Below are positions 7,424 to 16,616 of a DNA stretch of 64,000 bases, in pieces. The notes beneath the pieces are model-generated. The model searched no databases. It was not told the origin of the DNA and saw only the letters and a list, made by a program, of their open reading frames with translations. Each line of letters begins with the position of its first letter. Position 1 is the first letter of the stretch. A program made the position numbers and the translations under genes. This DNA comes from Desulfobulbaceae bacterium (GTDB lineage Bacteria > Desulfobacterota > Desulfobulbia > Desulfobulbales > SURF-16): the NCBI GenBank assembly GCA_020444175.1, contig JAHLLM010000009.1, positions 62,001 through 126,000 of the forward strand, given 5' to 3'.

Positions 7424-8668
7424 ATGAGTGAAGAAAGTATTTTTGGTAGTAAAGTCAAAGGTCTATACAACGACCTTTGCAGAAAGGAGTGGAATGCCAA
7501 CACAGTAGGTATTCTTGTTGCCCTGTTCAGTATCCTTATAATGGCCTGGTGGAGGCCGTGGGGTGCAGTGGGTGCGGTTCGTAACTGGGGTGACTGGATG
7601 ATGTACGGTCTGACCAGTCTCGTAGGCAGTGATGCAGGCATTTTTGGTTTATACGAAGATGCCCCAAGAAGCATACTGGTTGCCTCTGGTTCAGTAATCG
7701 GTATCGGATTTGTTGCAGGTGCGTTTGTGTCTGCCTGCCTTGGAAATGATTTTGCCTTCCGCATCCCTCCAGTGCTGGAGATGTGTAAAGCAGTGGCAGC
7801 AGGTATCTTCATGGGTATCGGCGCAACAATGGCCGGGGGCTGTAATGTCGGCGGTTTTTACAACGCAATCGGCAATCTTTCCGCCCATGGCTTTGCCATG
7901 TGGGTCGGACTGGTGGCAGGTGCCATTACAGGTCTTAAATACATCTACTGGGAAATGGAACATATTTCCTGGGGGAGCGGCGGAGCAAAAACCATAGAGC
8001 TTCCTTCTGCACTGAATATGCTGCTTGGCTTTGCCGGTATTGCAGCACTCATTGCCGGCACATATATTTATTCCGGCAATGAAGACAGTGACTACATCGC
8101 CTCCCTTGGAGGTTTGCTGCTTATTTCCTCCGCACTCGGTTACTGCATGCAACGCGGTCGCTGGTGTATGATCCAGGGCTTCCGTGAGCCGCATATGACA
8201 GGAAACGCCACTATGGCAAAGGCAGTTGCCCTGAGTGTTTTCATCGTGGCCCTCGGCGCCGTTGTCCTCAAATATGGCGTTCCAGTACGTATTGATGGCG
8301 ACCCCGTATTAGCAACTGCCCATTATGTTCGCGGCACATTTGGCTGGGGCGGCGTTGTCGGCGGTTTTATTTTCGCCTTTGGCGCCATGCTGGCTGGCGG
8401 TTGTGGTACCGGGACCCTTTGGCGAGTCGGCGAAGGACAGATCAAATTATGGATCGTTGTGCCATTTTTTGCCCTGAGTAACTCAATCATGACTTCCTGG
8501 TTCAAAGATAATGATTTTGAAGCTGACGGCGTGCTTGGCAGGTATGTTTATCTTCCTGACGTATTCGGCTACACAGGGACCCTGTTTCTGATTGGTTTTG
8601 CTATGGTTACCTGGTATCTCATTGTTTCCTGGAACGAGGATGCCAATAAACTTATAGTTGACATGTAA
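7424..8668 (+). CDS. YeeE/YedE-family (sulf_transp) inner-membrane sulfur-compound transporter
   Basis: 414 residues, strongly hydrophobic with roughly ten or more membrane segments. Two internally repeated family signatures are visible, AGGCNVGGFYNAIGN and AGGCGTGTLWRVGEG, each with the conserved cysteine, plus the loop RGRWCMIQGFREP. In characterised relatives (E. coli TsuA/YeeE) these cysteines relay thiosulfate across the membrane with help from a TusA-like partner. Divergence from tusA supports such a role here, though the exact substrate cannot be read from sequence. A good ribosome site (AGGAGA) precedes the ATG. Confidence 0.88.
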   Translation: MSEESIFGSKVKGLYNDLCRKEWNANTVGILVALFSILIMAWWRPWGAVGAVRNWGDWMMYGLTSLVGSDAGIFGLYEDAPRSILVASGSVIGIGFVAGAFVSACLGNDFAFRIPPVLEMCKAVAAGIFMGIGATMAGGCNVGGFYNAIGNLSAHGFAMWVGLVAGAITGLKYIYWEMEHISWGSGGAKTIELPSALNMLLGFAGIAALIAGTYIYSGNEDSDYIASLGGLLLISSALGYCMQRGRWCMIQGFREPHMTGNATMAKAVALSVFIVALGAVVLKYGVPVRIDGDPVLATAHYVRGTFGWGGVVGGFIFAFGAMLAGGCGTGTLWRVGEGQIKLWIVVPFFALSNSIMTSWFKDNDFEADGVLGRYVYLPDVFGYTGTLFLIGFAMVTWYLIVSWNEDANKLIVDM

Positions 8669-8704
8669 TTTTCACGGAACGGACACTTTCCGTATTCCAG
8701 TATA

Positions 8705-8746
8705 AGCGCATTTCCGATGAAATTCGGAAATGCGCTTTTTTTTTTG
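8705..8746 (+). terminator. Rho-independent terminator after the YeeE/YedE gene
   Basis: GCGCATTTCCG and CGGAAATGCGC form an 11-bp perfect stem with an 8-base loop, followed by about ten T residues. Confidence 0.95.
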
Positions 8747-8872
8747 CACTTGACACTCCCATATTTCTGGTTACAAACTAGTAATAGAAATAAAGCAGTT
8801 TAATTTGAAATGATGATCATTTTTTGCGGCCCGCCCTGCAGGTGCAATTTATTATTTATTTCAAACTGAATA

Positions 8873-8890
8873 TTGTCTGTACAGAGACAA
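8873..8890. promoter_or_regulatory. Inverted repeat TTGTCT-N6-AGACAA upstream of the REC-GAF kinase gene
   Basis: A perfect 6-bp inverted repeat 25 bp before the kinase ATG. Position and symmetry suit an operator, but no binding protein can be named. Confidence 0.35.
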
Positions 8891-8915
8891 CAAATTTTCT
8901 ATATGATGAAAGATC

Positions 8916-10754
8916 ATGACTTCCCCACACACCGGCCTGCGACCTTATATATCAATGGAACCTGATCAGCTTCTCCACAGAGGAGAGGTTATTGCTATAG
9001 TTGATGACGAGCTTTCCATACGCGAACCTTTAAAATTCTATTTTGAACAGCAGGGCTATACCGTGGTTGATGCGGGAACCGGCTCCGAGCTGTTTAAATT
9101 ACTGCAAGAAAACAACATAGCGCTTATCCTCCTTGATATCGGTCTGCCCGACAGGGACGGCACTTCTCTTCTGCCTGAAATTACAGCAGCTCACCCGGAA
9201 ATATCCATTGTCATGCTTTCAGGCCAGGCGGATATCCAGGTAGCCCTTGAATGCATGCGCAATGGGGCCGACGATTACATCACGAAACCTGTTCAGTTTA
9301 ATGAAATCCTTGTAGCGGTGGAAAAGAACCTGGAAAAAAGGCGCCTTATTTATGAAAATCGCCGCTACCAGGAAGACCTGGAACAGGCGTCCTTCAGGAT
9401 TCAACTCCTGCACCAGTTATCCAACAAAATGAACTCCGTGTACCTGAACGCCAGTGAGCTCGACGAAATCCTTCGAGCTATCTTAGTGGGTATCACGGCC
9501 AATGAGGGCTTACGTTTCAACCGCGCATTTCTCGCCCTTCTCGATAACAACGGAGAATTCCTGGAAGGCAGAATGGCCATCGGCCCAAACTGCCGGGATG
9601 AAGCAGGCCAAATATGGACAGAAATGAAAGACAGAAACCTCAATTTTCTTGAGATTGTCCATAACCTGAGTGATTCCTGCATACTGGACGATTCATCGGT
9701 CAACCAGATTATCAAAACTCTGAAAGTTCCGGTTTCCGAATCAGAGCATATCCTCATAAAATCAGCATTTGAAAGAATCAGTTTCAAGGTCAGCGGGGGG
9801 ACATCAACCACTGCCGTTCATCCTGACCTGATAAAACTATTGGACGAGGATACTTTTGTGGTGGTACCGCTTTTTGCTCCCGGACGTTCCATTGGAGTCA
9901 TTATTGCGGATAACTATGTTACCCGCAAACCAATTCCTGATAGTCACGTCAGCGTCCTGGAACTCTTTGCAAGCCAGGGAAGCCTTGCCATTGAGCAGAG
10001 CAGCCTTTACAGGGACATGGAAAAGAAAATCGGCGAGCTGGAAGAAGTAACCCATGAGCTGGACAAAAACAAAGATCTTCTCATTGAGGCGGAACGCTAT
10101 GCAGCCCTGGGTCAAATGGCCGCACAACTTGTTCATATCATAAGAAATCCCATCACCTCCATTGGCGGTGTTGCCAGAATTCTTGCCCGCAAGATACAGG
10201 GTGAGGAGTGGAAAAAATATCTTGACGTTATGGTCAAGGAAACCGACAGACTGGAAGCGACCTTAACGGAACTCTTTGATTTTGTCAGCCAGCCCCAGGC
10301 GGAAAAAACCCTTGCCGCCCTCTACCCGTTGATCAAAAAGACCCTCATATTGCTCCAAACCAGTATGCAGAAGCAAAACATCACATGGGAACTTGACCTC
10401 AAGGGAACGGATCCGGTCATTTACATGGACCCTAAACAGATACGGCGGGTCTTTCTTAATATTCTCCGTAACGCCATAGAGGCAATGCCACAAGGGGGCA
10501 CCTTACTGGTTTCAGCCTATACTGACCAGGAATGGGCCCATGTGTCTATCAGCGACAGCGGCAGCGGCCTCTCCGGCAGCTATATTGACAAGGCAACTGA
10601 ACCATTTTTCACCACAAAAACCTATGGGACCGGAATGGGACTCACCCTGGTTGACCGATTTATCAAAGGCCATGGCGGCAGTTTTTCCCTCAATCGTCTT
10701 GAGAATGGACTGGAGGTGCAAATAAACCTTCCCCTGGCCCCCAACACTATGTGA
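8916..10754 (+). CDS. Soluble REC-GAF sensor histidine kinase
   Basis: 612 residues with no membrane segment. A receiver domain comes first (~22-140; phospho-acceptor Asp74 in ILLDIGLPD, conserved Lys in DYITKPV). A GAF-like sensor region follows (~165-365), then a coiled coil, a HisKA domain (His407 in LVHIIRNPITS) and a HATPase domain with N box NILRNAIEAM, DSGSGLSG and GTGMGLTL motifs. A kinase with an N-terminal receiver can be controlled by another kinase's phosphoryl group. No transcription factor lies beside it, so its partner is encoded elsewhere. An alternative start is the ATG at 8955. Confidence 0.88.
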   Translation: MTSPHTGLRPYISMEPDQLLHRGEVIAIVDDELSIREPLKFYFEQQGYTVVDAGTGSELFKLLQENNIALILLDIGLPDRDGTSLLPEITAAHPEISIVMLSGQADIQVALECMRNGADDYITKPVQFNEILVAVEKNLEKRRLIYENRRYQEDLEQASFRIQLLHQLSNKMNSVYLNASELDEILRAILVGITANEGLRFNRAFLALLDNNGEFLEGRMAIGPNCRDEAGQIWTEMKDRNLNFLEIVHNLSDSCILDDSSVNQIIKTLKVPVSESEHILIKSAFERISFKVSGGTSTTAVHPDLIKLLDEDTFVVVPLFAPGRSIGVIIADNYVTRKPIPDSHVSVLELFASQGSLAIEQSSLYRDMEKKIGELEEVTHELDKNKDLLIEAERYAALGQMAAQLVHIIRNPITSIGGVARILARKIQGEEWKKYLDVMVKETDRLEATLTELFDFVSQPQAEKTLAALYPLIKKTLILLQTSMQKQNITWELDLKGTDPVIYMDPKQIRRVFLNILRNAIEAMPQGGTLLVSAYTDQEWAHVSISDSGSGLSGSYIDKATEPFFTTKTYGTGMGLTLVDRFIKGHGGSFSLNRLENGLEVQINLPLAPNTM

Positions 10755-10770
10755 CGGCCAAGATTTCTTT

Positions 10771-10793
10771 GCCTGTGCACTGCCGGCACAGGC
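10771..10793 (+). terminator. Hairpin after the REC-GAF kinase gene
   Basis: GCCTGTGC and GCACAGGC form an 8-bp stem 16 bp after the stop. There is no clear T-run, so termination is uncertain. Confidence 0.35.
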
Positions 10794-10849
10794 TCTGCGC
10801 AGCCTCATTACTCCCCCATTTACGGCTGAAACTTTTCGGTAATTGGTAA

Positions 10850-11896
10850 ATGAAAATTTCAGATCTGAACAACATCCCCCTCTCAAAAACAACAGCTTCC
10901 GTAAGCACTCCCTCTACAGACAGCAGCCAATCTGATGGCAAACAAAGCTTTTCTCCCGGCGAACTTTTAAAAGCTGTTGTCAATGGCTTTACAGAAGATG
11001 GCAAAGTGCTTCTCGATATCGGCGGTCGACTTATAACGGCAAAAAGCATGACGCCCCTCACCCTCAACAGTGAACTGTGGCTGGAAGTGGCAAAGGGGGG
11101 AGATCAGCCACTTCTCAGCCTTGCCGGCAAAAAAGGAGCTGTTCAGAATTTTCTCAAATCTTTTCTGGCTCACTCGCAACAACTGAGCCCCCAGACCTCA
11201 AAACCTGCACTCCCTTCCTTGCTCTCCACTTTATTACCTCCGTCGGCTCAAGGTCTTCCCCTCACCGACCAGGTAGCTGCCGGCAGCATCATTGCAGCGC
11301 ATGTCGACCAGAAACCGGCACCGGAAATGTTAAAATTAGTCGCCATGCTCTTAGGGGGGAAAACAGATATCAAAAACGAACTGTTTTCTACAGACATAAA
11401 AACGGGGACAGAGAAATTGCTCCAGGGCACAGATCTGCACCACGCGGAGAAACTGATAAAAATTCTGTCAGCCCACCATGAGGTCAACAGCCAGCCGCCT
11501 GCGCCAAGCAATGAGAATTTTTTTCTCTTCCCCTGTTTTTTCGCTTCACAGTCAGGCTGGGGTGAGTGGATTTTTTCCATGGAACAGGATGGTGGAGAAG
11601 AAGGAAATTATACCCTTGCCTTTTTTCTGGAAATGAGCAATCTCGGCCCGCTAACCCTCAGAGCATCCATATCTGACAGGTCCTTTTCAGGAGAATTTCG
11701 TCTCCGGACGGAAAAAGCCCGTGCCTTTTTAGCAACACAGCTTCCAGAACTTGAGGCAATCCTCAGAAAGCAACACTACTCACCGGTTTCGCTGACCTGT
11801 AAAATCAGCAGTGAAAATCTTGTGCAGCAACTGAAGAAAACCCTGGAGGAAAAGGCGGCTATCAAACGTTTTTCACTGATTGATGTCAGCGTATGA
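10850..11896 (+). CDS. FliK-like protein (flagellar hook-length control C-terminal domain)
   Basis: 348 residues. A Ser/Thr/Pro-rich, presumably disordered N-terminal half is followed by a compact C-terminal domain (~230-320) with WIFSMEQD, NLGPLTLRASISDRSFSGEFR and the closing ATQLPELEAILRKQ. This matches the pattern of the FliK C-terminal domain, which triggers the export switch after hook completion. No other flagellar gene is nearby, and FliK-like domains also occur in orphan proteins of deltaproteobacteria. The gene lies 95 bp after the REC-GAF kinase and may share its transcript. The ribosome site is weak. Confidence 0.65.
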   Translation: MKISDLNNIPLSKTTASVSTPSTDSSQSDGKQSFSPGELLKAVVNGFTEDGKVLLDIGGRLITAKSMTPLTLNSELWLEVAKGGDQPLLSLAGKKGAVQNFLKSFLAHSQQLSPQTSKPALPSLLSTLLPPSAQGLPLTDQVAAGSIIAAHVDQKPAPEMLKLVAMLLGGKTDIKNELFSTDIKTGTEKLLQGTDLHHAEKLIKILSAHHEVNSQPPAPSNENFFLFPCFFASQSGWGEWIFSMEQDGGEEGNYTLAFFLEMSNLGPLTLRASISDRSFSGEFRLRTEKARAFLATQLPELEAILRKQHYSPVSLTCKISSENLVQQLKKTLEEKAAIKRFSLIDVSV

Positions 11897-12018
11897 AATT
11901 GGCAAAAAGCCAATGCATCCTCTCCAGCATGAAAGTAATCTGTTGCTATTATGGTAGCGGATGGCCGCATCAAGGACCTTAGAGCTGCAAGGATAAATAC
12001 AACTCATCGATACGCCAA

Positions 12019-13437
12019 TCAGTTACGCCCGCTAAAGACCGGACGCTGCCAGGAAAGGACAACAGAAGCAACTCCGGCTCCGGCAATAACAAGGAATGAA
12101 ATACGCAAAGCACGGCAGAACTCGGCTTCAAATCCAGGTACAAAATGGGCAAGATCCAGGCCACCGGTAATTTCTCTATAAAAAGAGGAAAACAGGAATC
12201 CTGCCAGAGAAATCCCCAGCATCATGCCAACATTTCTGGCCGTGGCAAGAAGAGCAGCAGCTGTTCCGCTATTTTTCTTGGCCATGCGGCTCAATACAGA
12301 AGCGCTGTTTGGGGATAAAAAGGTTGCCTGGCCAACCCCAAAGCAAATAAGCCTGGCTGCAACGGCAAAGGGTGACGTTTCAGGCGAAAGCGTAGCAAGG
12401 AGCAGCAAACCTGCTGTTGAACATAAAAGCCCCAGGGTGGATAAAATTTTAGCGCCGACATAATCAGAAAGCCAACCTGCAACAGGAGCCACCAGTAATG
12501 CACTCAGGGGAATAACCATCATGGTCAGCCCTATTGCAGAAGGAACAAGACCAAGCACCCTGTCAAGATAAAACGGCATAAGGATGAGAACGGAAAAAAG
12601 AATCAGGAATGAAAGTAAAGCGCTTACTATGCCGATGGTAAAATATCTTTTTTTAAGTAATGAAAGGGGCAAAACAGGTTCCTGCGCTTTGAGCTCAACC
12701 CGGACAAAACAATAAAGTGTGGCGACCAGCAATCCAAATGCAGCCACTGCCTTGACCCACGACATCTCTGGAGCGGAAGCCTGGGTAAAGGCCAGCGAAA
12801 GTATGACAAGCAACCCGCTCCACAGAAGAGCGCCAGACCAGTCAAAGGGGTGGGGTGAAGGAATTCCCGGCCTGGAAGGCAGGATAAAACGGGCAGCAAT
12901 GCCAAGGGTGAAACTGATAGGCAGGGAAAGGAGAAAAAGGGTTCGCCAGGAAAAAAACTCGATGACATAGCCTCCGAGTACCGGTCCGGTCATAAGCCCG
13001 AGCGACACAGGAATACCAACAAGCCCCATACTGCGGCCCAGTTTTTCCGGAGGAAAGGTTTCACGGATAATGGCCGGGCCATTAGCCATCATCATAGCAG
13101 CCCCCAGCGCCTGGAAGAAACGGCATGCTATCAGCATAGACAGAGTCGAAGACAATGCGCAGCCAAGGGAGCCGGCTCCAAAAACAAGAAATCCAAACCC
13201 GTAAAATTTGCTGCGGCCAAGACGGTCCGAGACGTGCCCCCAGAAAAGAAGGGTGGTACTGATGGTCACCAGGTAGGCTAAAACCACCCATTCTGTTTTA
13301 TGCAGCGGTGTTTTAAACTCAGCCATAATTACCGGCAGTGCAATGTTGACCATGGAGCTGTCCAGGGTCGAAAGAAAGACCCCGGAGGCAACTACCAGAA
13401 AAATCAACCATTTTCCTTTTCTGTCACTCAAATCCAC
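12019..13437 (-). CDS. MFS multidrug efflux transporter, DHA2/EmrB-QacA type
   Basis: 472 residues with about 14 predicted membrane helices, as usual for the DHA2 family. Recognisable elements are SGVFLSTLDSSMVNIALPVI in helix 1, the loop GHVSDRLGRSKFY (motif A) and GPVLGGYV (motif C of drug/H+ antiporters). It would export hydrophobic compounds in exchange for protons. There is no periplasmic adaptor gene beside it. It is convergent with the FliK-like gene and divergent from the TlpA-like gene. The gene before it on the minus strand is far away, so it probably has its own promoter. Confidence 0.88.
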   Translation of the reverse strand: MDLSDRKGKWLIFLVVASGVFLSTLDSSMVNIALPVIMAEFKTPLHKTEWVVLAYLVTISTTLLFWGHVSDRLGRSKFYGFGFLVFGAGSLGCALSSTLSMLIACRFFQALGAAMMMANGPAIIRETFPPEKLGRSMGLVGIPVSLGLMTGPVLGGYVIEFFSWRTLFLLSLPISFTLGIAARFILPSRPGIPSPHPFDWSGALLWSGLLVILSLAFTQASAPEMSWVKAVAAFGLLVATLYCFVRVELKAQEPVLPLSLLKKRYFTIGIVSALLSFLILFSVLILMPFYLDRVLGLVPSAIGLTMMVIPLSALLVAPVAGWLSDYVGAKILSTLGLLCSTAGLLLLATLSPETSPFAVAARLICFGVGQATFLSPNSASVLSRMAKKNSGTAAALLATARNVGMMLGISLAGFLFSSFYREITGGLDLAHFVPGFEAEFCRALRISFLVIAGAGVASVVLSWQRPVFSGRN

Positions 13438-13691
13438 TCTCCGCTAAATGGTAAAACATATTTTTATTGGCATAAAATGAACATTTTGATTAATTTGATA
13501 GTCGTCATTTATAACTGCCTCTGAGTTATTGGCACTTTATAATCAAAACGGGCCAAATAGTTACACAGTTTTTCACTTGGCCCTTTGCGCAGTAGACCAC
13601 GAAAGATTTTCTTTCTCGCTAATGTTCATTTCTGCTGATGCGCTGAACCTACAAAAAAATCACAATACTTTCTACTTGTTATGGAGAAATA

Positions 13692-14201
13692 ATGAAAAAA
13701 AATCCCCTTCTTGCAAAACTGCCCTTTCTTGTCGTCGTGCTGCTCGCGACACTGGCATTGAACACAACCGCGGTGTCGTTTGCAGCCACAGGAATGCCGG
13801 AGTTTTCCCTGAAATCAGCAGCTGATGGGAAAACCGTGAAGAGCGAAGAGTTTAAAGGTAAAGTGCTGCTTGTTACCTTCTGGGCAACCTGGTGTCCGCC
13901 TTGCATGCAGGAAATACCTTCTCTCATCGAACTTCAGGAAGAATTCGGGCCGGAAGGATTTTCCGTGGTAGCAGTTTCAGTTGACCAGGGAGGCTCAAAG
14001 CCTGTGAAAAAAATAATAACCAAAACCGGCATCAACTACACGGTCCTTATGGCTGATTCTAAAATCACCCGTGATTTTGGCGGTATTGTTGGCATACCAA
14101 CATCTTTTCTCATCAACAAGGAAGGGAACATTGCCAAAAGCTACCCAGGTTATGTTGGCCACACCATTTTAGCCGATGACATCAAGGAGATGCTGAAATA
14201 A
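13692..14201 (+). CDS. TlpA/ResA-like periplasmic thioredoxin
   Basis: 169 residues. An N-terminal signal or anchor segment (~10-32) precedes a thioredoxin fold with active site WCPPC (in FWATWCPPCMQEIPS), the SVDQ strand and the cis-proline loop GIPTSFLI. TlpA/ResA proteins reduce disulfides outside the membrane, for example apocytochrome c before heme attachment. That would suit an organism with multiheme cytochromes such as DsrJ. No cytochrome maturation gene is adjacent. The ATG has a GGAG element upstream. Confidence 0.9.
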   Translation: MKKNPLLAKLPFLVVVLLATLALNTTAVSFAATGMPEFSLKSAADGKTVKSEEFKGKVLLVTFWATWCPPCMQEIPSLIELQEEFGPEGFSVVAVSVDQGGSKPVKKIITKTGINYTVLMADSKITRDFGGIVGIPTSFLINKEGNIAKSYPGYVGHTILADDIKEMLK

Positions 14202-14257
14202 CCACAGGGAAAAAATCACCTGGCATCCCGGAGAATGAGAGACAATTCATTTTGAGG

Positions 14258-14287
14258 TTGACATTTCCCATTATCACAGTGTACATA
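14258..14287 (+). promoter_or_regulatory. Probable sigma-70-type promoter of the small secreted protein gene
   Basis: TTGACA at 14258-14263 and TACATA at 14282-14287, 18 bp apart, about 65 bp before the ATG at 14353. The -35 is perfect and the -10 weak. Confidence 0.45.
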
Positions 14288-14352
14288 TTTTCCTTGAAGT
14301 TCTTTAGAGGAATCTTTTATTGATTCATACTACATCAACAAGGAGAAACAAA

Positions 14353-14559
14353 ATGAGCAAAAAACTTTTAGCACTTACCATGGCAATCGCTTTTTCCATT
14401 AGCACCGCATCCGTTGCTCTGGCTGCCAAAGTAAAATGCACCGTTGACAGTGTTGATGGTGACAAAGTAACGATGACCTGTAAAAAAGCAGACAAGTTAA
14501 GCCCTGGCGATAAAGTAGAAGTTAAACCTAAAAAAAGTAAAGCTATCGAAGGTTGCTAA
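14353..14559 (+). CDS. Small secreted basic protein (ExtJ-like?)
   Basis: 68 residues from the ATG at 14353, chosen because AAGGAG lies 8 bp upstream; an earlier in-frame TTG lacks a site. Residues 1-24 form a classic Sec signal peptide ending in VALAA. The mature part (~44 residues) is Lys-rich with three cysteines and the pattern CTVDSVDGDKVTMTC...GDKVEVK, a small OB-like beta pattern. It resembles short periplasmic proteins labelled ExtJ in selenite/tellurite-reduction operons of deltaproteobacteria. I cannot confirm that, and no ext genes are nearby. A strong hairpin follows. Confidence 0.75.
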   Translation: MSKKLLALTMAIAFSISTASVALAAKVKCTVDSVDGDKVTMTCKKADKLSPGDKVEVKPKKSKAIEGC

Positions 14560-14595
14560 TCTCTTTTCCTTACTTAGCCTTTTTAGATTTTCTTT

Positions 14596-14634
14596 CAGGC
14601 CGATTTATCCCCGGATAAATCGGCCTGTGTATTT
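14596..14634 (+). terminator. Strong hairpin terminator after the small secreted protein gene
   Basis: A 15-bp perfect stem (CAGGCCGATTTATCC with its complement) and a two-base loop, followed by TGTATTTT. The stem is very strong and the T-tract modest. Confidence 0.75.
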
Positions 14635-14997
14635 TGCAAAACAGGCTCTCCTTTCTCCAACATGAACTTCTCCTCAAAAAAATATCGAAACCCGGGGAAC
14701 AAGTAATTGACTCCCAGAGATTTTTTCCATGTATAAGACAGCCGTTCAAAAATGAATGCATAAATTTATGGTGGCATTTGCTGCAAATTATGGCAGTATG
14801 TTCTGTTGTCTTATGAGTTGAATTTCTGGAAAGATCATCACATCACGAACTAAACAAAGAAAGAGAAGTGTGACGTTTTTTGCAGTTACACTGCACGCTG
14901 CTCTTCTTGCTGATAGGTTTACAAGTATCCGCCACCACAGATTTCCAACTCATGCTCGTAACACTTTCATGTTAATTTTCAAGAAACCGGACAGATC
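14635..14997. other. Gene-free stretch before uppP
   Basis: About 360 bp with no supported gene. Short ORFs here lack ribosome sites. It contains small palindromes (CATAAATTTATG at 14759; GCAGT-TAC-ACTGC at 14882-14894) but no recognisable riboswitch or RNA gene. The uppP promoter must lie here. Confidence 0.5.
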
Positions 14998-15807
14998 ATG
15001 CATTTACTCTATGCCGCACTTTTAGGCATTTTACAGGGAGCAACAGAATTCCTTCCTGTCTCAAGCTCAGGCCATCTTGCCCTGGCCGAGACTTTTTTTC
15101 ATATCAAAGAGGCAGGACTCACCTTTGATATATGCCTGCACATGGGTACCCTCATTGCCATCCTTATCTACTTTCGCAAAGACTTTTACTCCCTTTTCGC
15201 AGCGGTTCTGGGTCAGGGGTCGGCAAATGAGATACAAACCGGACGGCGTATGGCAGTATATATCTGTTTTGCAACCGTTCCTGCCGTTGTCTTTGGCCTG
15301 TTATTCGGTCATGCAGCAGAAAATTATTTCAGAGGGCCGGCAACTATTGCCTTTACCCTCTCTGCGGCAGGTTTTTTTCTCTGGCTGGCGGAAAAAGAAG
15401 GAAGTCGACAGAGAAATTTTACACGCATCACTATGAAGGATGCCGTTATCATAGGTTTCTGCCAGGCACTTGCCTTGATACCCGGTGTTTCACGAAGCGG
15501 CAGTACAATGACCGCCGGACTTTTCCTGGGGCTTGATCGACCCGCCTGCGCCCGGTTTTCATTTCTTCTTTCAGCTCCCATAATTTTCGGAGCCGGAATT
15601 TACAAGGTGCCTGAAATCCTTGGACAGGGCCTGAATCAAAGTGAGATATTTTTTTACGTAACCGGATTTCTTTCCTCGGCTTTATCAGGATATCTCGTCA
15701 TCTCCTTTTTAATGAAATTTGTCAGGACAAGGAGTTTAGCGGTTTTTGCCTACTATCGCTTTTTCCTGTCAGCTCTTGTTGTCGCTGCATTGCTGATGGG
15801 CTTTTAA
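14998..15807 (+). CDS. uppP: Undecaprenyl-diphosphatase
   Basis: 269 residues, polytopic. Both family signatures are present: LQGATEFLPVSSSGHLALAE near the N terminus (catalytic Glu and Ser/His region) and PGVSRSGSTMTAGLFLGL in the middle (catalytic Arg). UppP dephosphorylates undecaprenyl pyrophosphate at the inner membrane so the lipid carrier can be reused in cell-wall and O-antigen synthesis. Overexpression gives bacitracin resistance in other bacteria. Length is normal and the gene appears intact. It is followed 107 bp later by a methyltransferase gene on the same strand. Confidence 0.95.
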   Translation: MHLLYAALLGILQGATEFLPVSSSGHLALAETFFHIKEAGLTFDICLHMGTLIAILIYFRKDFYSLFAAVLGQGSANEIQTGRRMAVYICFATVPAVVFGLLFGHAAENYFRGPATIAFTLSAAGFFLWLAEKEGSRQRNFTRITMKDAVIIGFCQALALIPGVSRSGSTMTAGLFLGLDRPACARFSFLLSAPIIFGAGIYKVPEILGQGLNQSEIFFYVTGFLSSALSGYLVISFLMKFVRTRSLAVFAYYRFFLSALVVAALLMGF

Positions 15808-15914
15808 CTTTTAAGGATTATCCTTGCTGAGCCTCAATAAGCCTGTGGTCTCGTTTTTTTGGCAAGGTATTACACTCATTTATTGTTCATAAAAAAAAAC
15901 GGAAAGGGTTCCCA

Positions 15915-16604
15915 GTGGATATTGCAAACTTACCAGAAAATGCCAAAAAAGTTCTTAAACGTATACGAAAACAATATAAAGTCGGCTTTCAACCGCTTCG
16001 GGTCCGGGATGTCGAACTGCAGATTCTCCAGGTAACAGACCTTGAGCATCTGCTGGCTGGAAAAGATCCTTTTGCCGATGTGGAGAACTTCCCCTTCTGG
16101 GTCAAACTCTGGGAGGCCGCCCTCATGCTTTCCGACATTATGGCAACCGTTCCCTGCCAGCCAGGGCAGAGCCTTCTTGAATTAGGCGCTGGTCTTGGCG
16201 CCCCTGGACTTGTGGCGGCCTCACGCGGATACAAGGTGACGCTGAGCGACTATGAGCCCCACATCCTTGACTTTCAGAGAGTGAGCGCAGCAGCCAACGA
16301 CATCACAGACATTGACTTCAAGATGATCGACTGGAAAAAGCCACCGGAAATGGATCAATTTGAAACAATTATCGGAGCGGAAATCCTCTTTCGGGATGAA
16401 TTTTTCAACCCCTTGCTGAATGTCTTTGACAAATACCTGGCACCAAACGGTACAATCTATATTGCCCACGATGTCCGGAGAAAAAGTGTGCCTAAATTTT
16501 TAGATCTGGCCCAGAAGAAATACGAGATTGCTGTTAAATCACAAAAAATGAACTCCGAAGACGGCGAGATCACTATTCTGGTCAACAGGTTAAAACGAAA
16601 ATAA
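15915..16604 (+). CDS. Class I SAM-dependent methyltransferase (METTL21/methyltransf_16-like)
   Basis: 229 residues starting on GTG with GGAAAGGG upstream. The SAM-binding motif I is LLELGAGLGAPGLVAASRG. A preceding FPFWVKLWEAAL and the later DYEPHILDFQR are typical of the lysine-methyltransferase-like branch that acts on proteins. The substrate cannot be told. It begins a compact plus-strand cluster (methyltransferase, zinc-ribbon protein, second methyltransferase, mnmG) with short gaps, suggesting co-transcription of modification functions. Confidence 0.8.
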   Translation: MDIANLPENAKKVLKRIRKQYKVGFQPLRVRDVELQILQVTDLEHLLAGKDPFADVENFPFWVKLWEAALMLSDIMATVPCQPGQSLLELGAGLGAPGLVAASRGYKVTLSDYEPHILDFQRVSAAANDITDIDFKMIDWKKPPEMDQFETIIGAEILFRDEFFNPLLNVFDKYLAPNGTIYIAHDVRRKSVPKFLDLAQKKYEIAVKSQKMNSEDGEITILVNRLKRK

Positions 16605-16616
16605 ATATCTCACATC

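Noticed and set aside
13529-13825. A plus-strand frame overlapping the start of the TlpA-like gene
   Set aside because: It overlaps a real signal-peptide gene in another frame and has a low-complexity, shadow-like composition.
14570-14761. A 63-codon minus-strand frame between the small secreted protein gene and uppP
   Set aside because: It runs through a strong terminator hairpin, lacks a ribosome site and shows no protein-like pattern.
14773-14790. TGGCATTTGCTGC as a sigma-54 promoter before uppP
   Set aside because: GG and GC are only 8 bases apart and the nearest gene is 225 bp away.
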